Source: an uncultured Erysipelotrichaceae bacterium (GTDB taxonomy: Bacteria > Bacillota_I > Bacilli_A > RF39 > UBA660). From it: a stretch of 10,734 nt of DNA. Position numbers and translations under genes: made by a program. Below the pieces are notes generated by a model. The model saw nothing but the letters and a program-made list of their open reading frames with translations. It made no database searches and was not told the origin of the DNA. Shown here piece after piece: positions 7,571 to 10,734 of the stretch. How positions within the stretch are numbered: position 1 is the stretch's first letter; each line of letters opens with the position of its first letter. Location: NCBI GenBank assembly GCA_902796215.1, contig CADBNY010000040.1, positions 1 to 10,734 on the forward strand, in the 5' to 3' direction.

Positions 7571-7597
7571 AAAAAAGTAGAGTTTTAAACTCTACTT
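7571..7597 (-). terminator. Minus-strand terminator embedded in the stop of the Cys-rich membrane gene
   Basis: AAGTAGAGTTT (7575-7585) is the complement of AAACTCTACTT (7587-7597), making a near-perfect palindrome with one central base. On the minus strand it is followed by a six-U tract. The TAA stop of the gene (7587-7585) is in the loop, and the last codons form one arm of the stem. Confidence 0.85.
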
Positions 7598-8403
7598 AGT
7601 TTTACAAATATATAATTGTCATTTTTACTATCTTTTTTGAATTCATATTTTATTGTAATATCTTGCTCGTAAGAAGTTTCTATATACAATTTATTATTAT
7701 CTTTATAGGCTTTTGTAACCTCTTGTTTTGTTGCGGCACAAGTTCCTCCACATTCACCACTATATTGTGCATATATTTTTTCAGATTCAATATAATGCAT
7801 TGTAAAGCAACTTGTTTCTGCTGTTGATCCAAGACCGAAGTCTGTATCTGTATATTCAGAGTCACTACCAAAAAGTTCTATGTATTTTGCTTTTAAATCT
7901 TTTTGATTAATTGAACGAGTATTACTATTTAATTCGATTAATTGATAAAATCTGTCTTTATTATTGACATAGGCATCATTTATTTCAGGAATATTGTGCC
8001 ATGTGTTTCCATCTCCACAATATAAATCATTTAATTTTCCTCCAACTCTCGAACAGGGAATATAGTTGGCTTCTATATCTAAATGTTCATAAGCTAGGCG
8101 TAATTTATATTTATTGTCAGTATTTAATTTTTCATAATTTGTTGATAGCCAACATCCTTGATTAATACGGAAGATATTAAATAAATTGATAACTGTTGAA
8201 TCATTGATATCAAGGTCTTCTTTTTCTTTATTACTAGATGTATTTTTTTGTGTTTCTTTATTTGTTGCTGAATTTTTTTCAGAAAAAATCTTTTCTTTAT
8301 TTAAAAAGATTAATCCTCCTAAAGTACAACATATTAGTAATAAAATAATAATTATTACAATCAAACCACCATTACTTTTTTTTTCTTTTTCTTTATTTTC
8401 CAT
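7585..8403 (-). CDS. Single-pass membrane protein with Cys-rich extracellular domain, unknown function
   Basis: I do not recognise this family. The 272-residue product has a lysine-rich cytosolic N-terminus, one membrane span (about 14-34), a Lys/Ser/Asn/Thr-rich linker (about 36-66), and then an extracellular domain of about 200 residues. That domain has six cysteines: C84, C117, C129, C199, C218 and C222, the last two in GECGGTC. An even number outside the membrane suggests three disulfides, though metal binding cannot be excluded. The two membrane cysteines (C25-C26) do not form a lipobox. I chose ATG 8403 because AAGGA lies eight bases upstream. An ATG at 8412 abuts that ribosome site, and a start at 8490 would add a second hydrophobic segment overlapping the kinase terminator. 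It follows a two-component pair on the same strand but is separated by a terminator, so co-function is only a guess. Confidence 0.75.
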   Translation of the reverse strand: MENKEKEKKSNGGLIVIIIILLLICCTLGGLIFLNKEKIFSEKNSATNKETQKNTSSNKEKEDLDINDSTVINLFNIFRINQGCWLSTNYEKLNTDNKYKLRLAYEHLDIEANYIPCSRVGGKLNDLYCGDGNTWHNIPEINDAYVNNKDRFYQLIELNSNTRSINQKDLKAKYIELFGSDSEYTDTDFGLGSTAETSCFTMHYIESEKIYAQYSGECGGTCAATKQEVTKAYKDNNKLYIETSYEQDITIKYEFKKDSKNDNYIFVKLSRV

Positions 8404-8428
8404 TTTTTTCATCCTTTCTATTGATTTT

Positions 8429-8459
8429 ATTTTACTATAAATATAAAAATGTAAATCAA
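8429..8459 (-). promoter_or_regulatory. Weak promoter candidate for the Cys-rich membrane gene
   Basis: On the minus strand TTGATT (8459-8454) and TAAAAT (8434-8429) are 19 bases apart. TTTACA (8455-8450) at 15 bases is an alternative -35 box. A promoter is expected because a good terminator stands between this gene and the kinase, but the boxes are weak in AT-rich DNA. Confidence 0.3.
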
Positions 8460-8466
8460 TAATTAT

Positions 8467-8505
8467 AAAAAAAAGAAAAGTAATTGACATTTTTTTACTT
8501 TTCTT
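8467..8505 (-). terminator. Terminator of the two-component operon, starting inside the kinase stop
   Basis: On the minus strand AAGAAAAGTAA (8505-8495), which includes the last kinase codons and the TAA stop, pairs perfectly with TTACTTTTCTT (8483-8473) around an 11-base loop. Six more U residues follow (8472-8467). The stem is AT-rich but 11 bp long, so a terminator is likely. Confidence 0.75.
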
Positions 8506-9889
8506 CAGGAATAATAAAGTAGAAAGTAGTACCTTTTCCTACTTTAGAATTTACTCCATACTTGTATTGGTGTTGCTCTAGGATATTTTTTACAATGTTT
8601 AGGCCAAGGCCTGTTCCGATTAAATTTCTTTTATGCTTCTTTTCATTTTTATAGTATTTTTCCCAAATATATGGTAATTCACTTTCTTTAATACCTTTTC
8701 CGGTATCTTTTATTTCTACTAGAATATTGTTTGTTGTTGTTACTTTTATTGTTACTAAATTGTCTTTTCCAGTATAGTTAATGGCGTTATTAATTAAATT
8801 GTAGATAACTTGTTCTAATTTCTTTTTATCAGCGTTTATGATTATTTCTTTTTCTTTATGAATAAAATTAAATTGATATTTTTCTGTTTCTTGTAATACT
8901 TTGTATTTTCTTATAATATTTTCTATTAAATTGATAAGATCAAATTCTGTTTTTGTTAAATCGTCTTTAATAGATTCCATCTTTGATAATTCTAGGATAT
9001 CATTTACTAAAATTGTTAATCTATCTGTTTCTGATATAATTGTGTTCATATCTTCTATTTGTCTTTCTTTATTGTTTAAATGTAAATCTTTGGCTATTTC
9101 AGCATTAGCTTTAATCATAGTTAATGGGGTTTTTAAGTCATGTGAGATATTGGCCATTAAATCTCTTCTGAATTCTTCAATTTTACTTAATTCGTTTTTT
9201 GTGTAATTTAGTGTTTTTGATAGTTCTTCTATTTCTAATATTTTGCTATCTTCGTTAAATTCTACATTGAAGTTTCCAGTTGCTAATTTTTTGGCGCTTT
9301 GATTTATTTGTTTGATAGGATTAGAAATGTGCTCTGAAATAAAATAAGCTAGTGTAAAAGATAATATCAATATTAACATTGTAATAATAAGTAATTCTTT
9401 TGATAGGAGTAGAAGTGTCCCATCTACTGGTTCAATAGATGCGTTGATAAAAGCATAATTATTATCTTTTAGTTTTATTGCGTATACAACTGTTTCATTT
9501 TTAAATAATTGGTTTCTAATTGTATATATCTCTTTATTTTTATTTTTTTCAATGAAATCTACTTTGTATTGATATGTTGTTGAGATATCTTTTATACAAC
9601 CTTTTCCAAAGTATGTAGAATCATATAGTGAATAATATTCATTATTATCTATTTCGATACAAACACTTTTGTCTAGAGCTAAATAGTTTAGAGTATCTTT
9701 GAAGCCATTTTGCATTTGTATTTTTTCTATTTTATTAGCAATTGACTTAATATCATTTATTTTTTGTTCTTTATAAAAAGCTTTAAACAATCCAAATTCT
9801 AGGATCCATAATAATCCAAGTATTACTATGGAAAAAAGAAGAAAATATTTTAGAAATACTTTATTTAAATTATTCTTCATATTCCACAT
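8495..9889 (-). CDS. Membrane sensor histidine kinase (two-component system)
   Basis: The 464-residue product has the classical layout of an EnvZ/PhoR-type kinase. TM1 (about 15-35) and TM2 (about 166-184) flank an extracellular sensor of about 125 residues. A HAMP linker (about 185-237, P191) follows, then a HisKA dimerisation helix with FRRDLMANISHDLKTPL and phospho-acceptor H250. The ATP-binding domain has the N box NLINNAINYTG (364-374), G1 DTGKGI (395-400) and G2 GTGLGL (425-430). The sensor has two cysteines, C77 and C98, which may form a disulfide; its ligand is unknown. ATG 9889 is preferred because AGGA (9900-9897) lies seven bases upstream; ATG 9880 is the alternative. The gene overlaps the end of the regulator gene by 20 bases, so the two are co-transcribed and probably translationally coupled. 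All catalytic residues are intact. Confidence 0.93.
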   Translation of the reverse strand: MWNMKNNLNKVFLKYFLLFSIVILGLLWILEFGLFKAFYKEQKINDIKSIANKIEKIQMQNGFKDTLNYLALDKSVCIEIDNNEYYSLYDSTYFGKGCIKDISTTYQYKVDFIEKNKNKEIYTIRNQLFKNETVVYAIKLKDNNYAFINASIEPVDGTLLLLSKELLIITMLILILSFTLAYFISEHISNPIKQINQSAKKLATGNFNVEFNEDSKILEIEELSKTLNYTKNELSKIEEFRRDLMANISHDLKTPLTMIKANAEIAKDLHLNNKERQIEDMNTIISETDRLTILVNDILELSKMESIKDDLTKTEFDLINLIENIIRKYKVLQETEKYQFNFIHKEKEIIINADKKKLEQVIYNLINNAINYTGKDNLVTIKVTTTNNILVEIKDTGKGIKESELPYIWEKYYKNEKKHKRNLIGTGLGLNIVKNILEQHQYKYGVNSKVGKGTTFYFIIPEEK

Positions 9890-10535
9890 ATTTATATCCT
9901 ATTCCTCTTACTGTTTGAATATTATCTCTGTAAATACCTAAATTGTTTCTTAGCATTTTGATGTGAGTATCTACTGTTCTATCATCTCCAAAATAGTCAT
10001 ATCCCCATACGCTTGATAATAATTGTTCTCTTGTGATAGCAATGTTTATATTATTTATTAAATAAACTAAAATATCAAATTCTTTTGGTGTTAAATTCAC
10101 TTCTTTATTTTCTATTTTTACTGTGTGTGATGCAGTGTTTATAGTTAATGACTTATAGGTATAAATATCTATTTGTTTTGAAGTGCGATTTAGAATTGCT
10201 TTGATTCTTGCAAGTAATTCTTTTGGTGAGAATGGTTTTGTAATATAGTCATCAATTCCTAAATCAAATCCAGATAATTTATCGTATTCTTCTGATCTAG
10301 CGGATAAAATGATTGTTGGAACTTGTTTTGATTTTGGGCATTCTTTTAACATTGTAAACCCATCCATCTCTGGCATCATAATATCTAAAACCATTAAATC
10401 ATAGTGATTTTTCATTAACTTTTCTAAGGCAATTTTACCACTTGATGCTTCATCTACTTCATAATGGCTATTTTCACAATATTCTCTAATAATTGAACGA
10501 ATTCCTTCTTCATCATCTACAATTAGTATTTTCAT
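9870..10535 (-). CDS. OmpR/PhoB-family response regulator
   Basis: This 221-residue transcription factor is the partner of the overlapping kinase gene. The receiver domain (1 to about 115) has the acidic pair D7-D8, phospho-acceptor D51 in LDIMMPEMDG, S78 in the switch strand, and K100 in TKPF. The C-terminal domain (about 125-218) is a winged helix of the OmpR type, with the typical LTPKEFDIL and DDRTVDTHIKMLRNNL segments and the closing VRGIGYKY. Length and motif spacing are normal. The start is secure: GGAGGG (10547-10542) lies six bases before the ATG. Regulators of this type often control their own operon, and the inverted repeat at 10548-10588 over the promoter is a candidate site. Targets and stimulus cannot be read from the sequence. 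Confidence 0.95.
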   Translation of the reverse strand: MKILIVDDEEGIRSIIREYCENSHYEVDEASSGKIALEKLMKNHYDLMVLDIMMPEMDGFTMLKECPKSKQVPTIILSARSEEYDKLSGFDLGIDDYITKPFSPKELLARIKAILNRTSKQIDIYTYKSLTINTASHTVKIENKEVNLTPKEFDILVYLINNINIAITREQLLSSVWGYDYFGDDRTVDTHIKMLRNNLGIYRDNIQTVRGIGYKYVEYEE

Positions 10536-10547
10536 GCTTTTCCCTCC

Positions 10548-10588
10548 AATTTCATATTATACAATATTTGTGTATTTTATATGAAATT
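10548..10588. repeat. Perfect 10-bp inverted repeat over the two-component promoter (candidate operator)
   Basis: AATTTCATAT (10548-10557) and ATATGAAATT (10579-10588) are exact reverse complements with a 21-base gap, so equivalent points lie 31 bp apart, close to three helical turns. Relative to the predicted transcription start the arms cover roughly -39 to -30 and -8 to +2, framing the promoter. Only one arm would be in the mRNA, so it is more likely a DNA operator than an RNA hairpin. Confidence 0.5.
10556..10585 (-). promoter_or_regulatory. Promoter of the response regulator-kinase operon
   Basis: On the minus strand the -10 box is a consensus TATAAT (10561-10556). The -35 is poor: TTCATA (10585-10580) at 18 bases is the best match and lies inside the inverted-repeat arm. 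A weak -35 box under a dyad fits a promoter that needs, or is blocked by, a bound regulator. Confidence 0.6.
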
Positions 10589-10599
10589 ATTTGATTATT

Positions 10600-10627
10600 T
10601 TGATAAATACATATTTATTTTTATTAT
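10600..10627 (+). promoter_or_regulatory. Candidate promoter of the divergent right-edge gene
   Basis: TTGATA (10600-10605) and TATTAT (10622-10627) are 16 bases apart on the plus strand. They lie upstream of the ATG at 10650 and back-to-back with the regulator promoter. Each box differs from consensus by one base, but the DNA is very AT-rich. Confidence 0.4.
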
Positions 10628-10649
10628 TTGATAAAGAGTAGTTATTAGA

Positions 10650-10734
10650 ATGTTTAGGGTAATTGATAGAATAAAAGACCATATTCCTATTTTTAAATAT
10701 GGAGTGAGAAGAAGAGTTGTGATTCTTATTGTTG
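10650..10734 (+). CDS. Start of a divergent gene running off the right edge (partial, unknown)
   Basis: From ATG 10650 the frame stays open for 28 codons to the window edge, with no stop in AT-rich DNA. The peptide begins MFRVIDRIKDHIP, continues with a basic stretch (YGVRRR) and ends in hydrophobic residues (VVILIV). That looks like the beginning of a membrane protein, with a cytosolic N-terminus leading into a first span. The ribosome site is weak: AAAGAG (10633-10638) lies 11 bases upstream. No other in-frame ATG or GTG start exists between the upstream TAA (10632-10634) and this ATG. The family cannot be told. The main doubt is whether so short a frame is real. Confidence 0.45.
   Translation, partial: MFRVIDRIKDHIPIFKYGVRRRVVILIV

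Noticed and set aside
8320..8345. Lipoprotein signal in the Cys-rich membrane protein (LLICCTLGG)
   Set aside because: The residue before the cysteine is Ile, not Gly/Ala/Ser, and the segment is a full-length membrane span.
8186..8440. Plus-strand open frame opposite the membrane protein gene
   Set aside because: It is a composition shadow of a Lys/Ser/Asn-rich linker and membrane span, with no ribosome site or family likeness.
8404..8490. N-terminal extension of the Cys-rich membrane protein to 8490
   Set aside because: It crosses the kinase terminator and probable promoter region and has no Shine-Dalgarno; ATG 8403 has one.
8901..9206. Plus-strand open frame opposite the histidine kinase
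   Set aside because: It is antisense to the conserved HisKA region and reads as a low-complexity Ile/Ser/Leu shadow.
10679..10702. 7-bp inverted repeat CCATATT/AATATGG
   Set aside because: It lies inside the probable right-edge coding frame and has no U-tract; chance pairing is likely.
1..10734. Mycoplasma-type code with TGA as tryptophan
   Set aside because: Tryptophan at conserved sites is TGG, no gene has an internal TGA, and helD ends in TGA right after motif VI.

Overview
The window comes from a strongly AT-rich bacterium with Gram-positive-style signals: G-rich Shine-Dalgarno sequences, several TGn-extended TATAAT promoters, and U-tailed hairpin terminators. A HelD-family helicase and an OmpR-type two-component pair point to the Bacillota, probably a low-GC Bacilli- or Mollicutes-related lineage. 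The species cannot be named. Tryptophan codons are TGG, and TGA ends at least one full gene (helD), so the standard bacterial code applies rather than the mycoplasma code.

Left part, plus strand. The tail of a membrane-anchored protein (2-136) is followed by a terminator (219-264). A promoter (287-315) then drives a two-gene one-carbon operon. folD (357-1178) and glyA (1180-2406) are one base apart: GlyA makes 5,10-methylene-THF from serine and FolD oxidises it on to 10-formyl-THF. The folD start is unusual, with a Shine-Dalgarno-abutting ATG that is out of frame across an eight-T run.

Middle part, plus strand. Three genes each appear to be transcribed singly: a phosphomannomutase/phosphoglucomutase (2501-3880), a compact HelD-type RNA-polymerase-associated helicase (3988-6018), and a signal-peptide-less beta-lactamase-fold protein with a degenerate third motif (6071-7450). 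The promoter of the last gene has its -35 box lying over the helD stop codon.

Right part, minus strand. A pair of back-to-back terminators (7527-7597) separates the two converging groups. Reading leftward from about 10.5 kb come an OmpR/PhoB-type response regulator (10535-9870), an overlapping membrane histidine kinase (9889-8495) with its own terminator, and a separately transcribed single-pass membrane protein with six extracellular cysteines (8403-7585) that I do not recognise. The regulator promoter is covered by a perfect 10-bp dyad, a likely operator. At the right edge a divergent gene seems to begin (10650 onward).

Most of the window is ordinary housekeeping DNA. I see no transposon, tRNA, rRNA or CRISPR array, and no convincing new multi-gene system. 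The parts most worth a second look are the folD start, the atypical cytosolic beta-lactamase-fold protein, the dyad at the two-component promoter, and the Cys-rich membrane protein beside the kinase.
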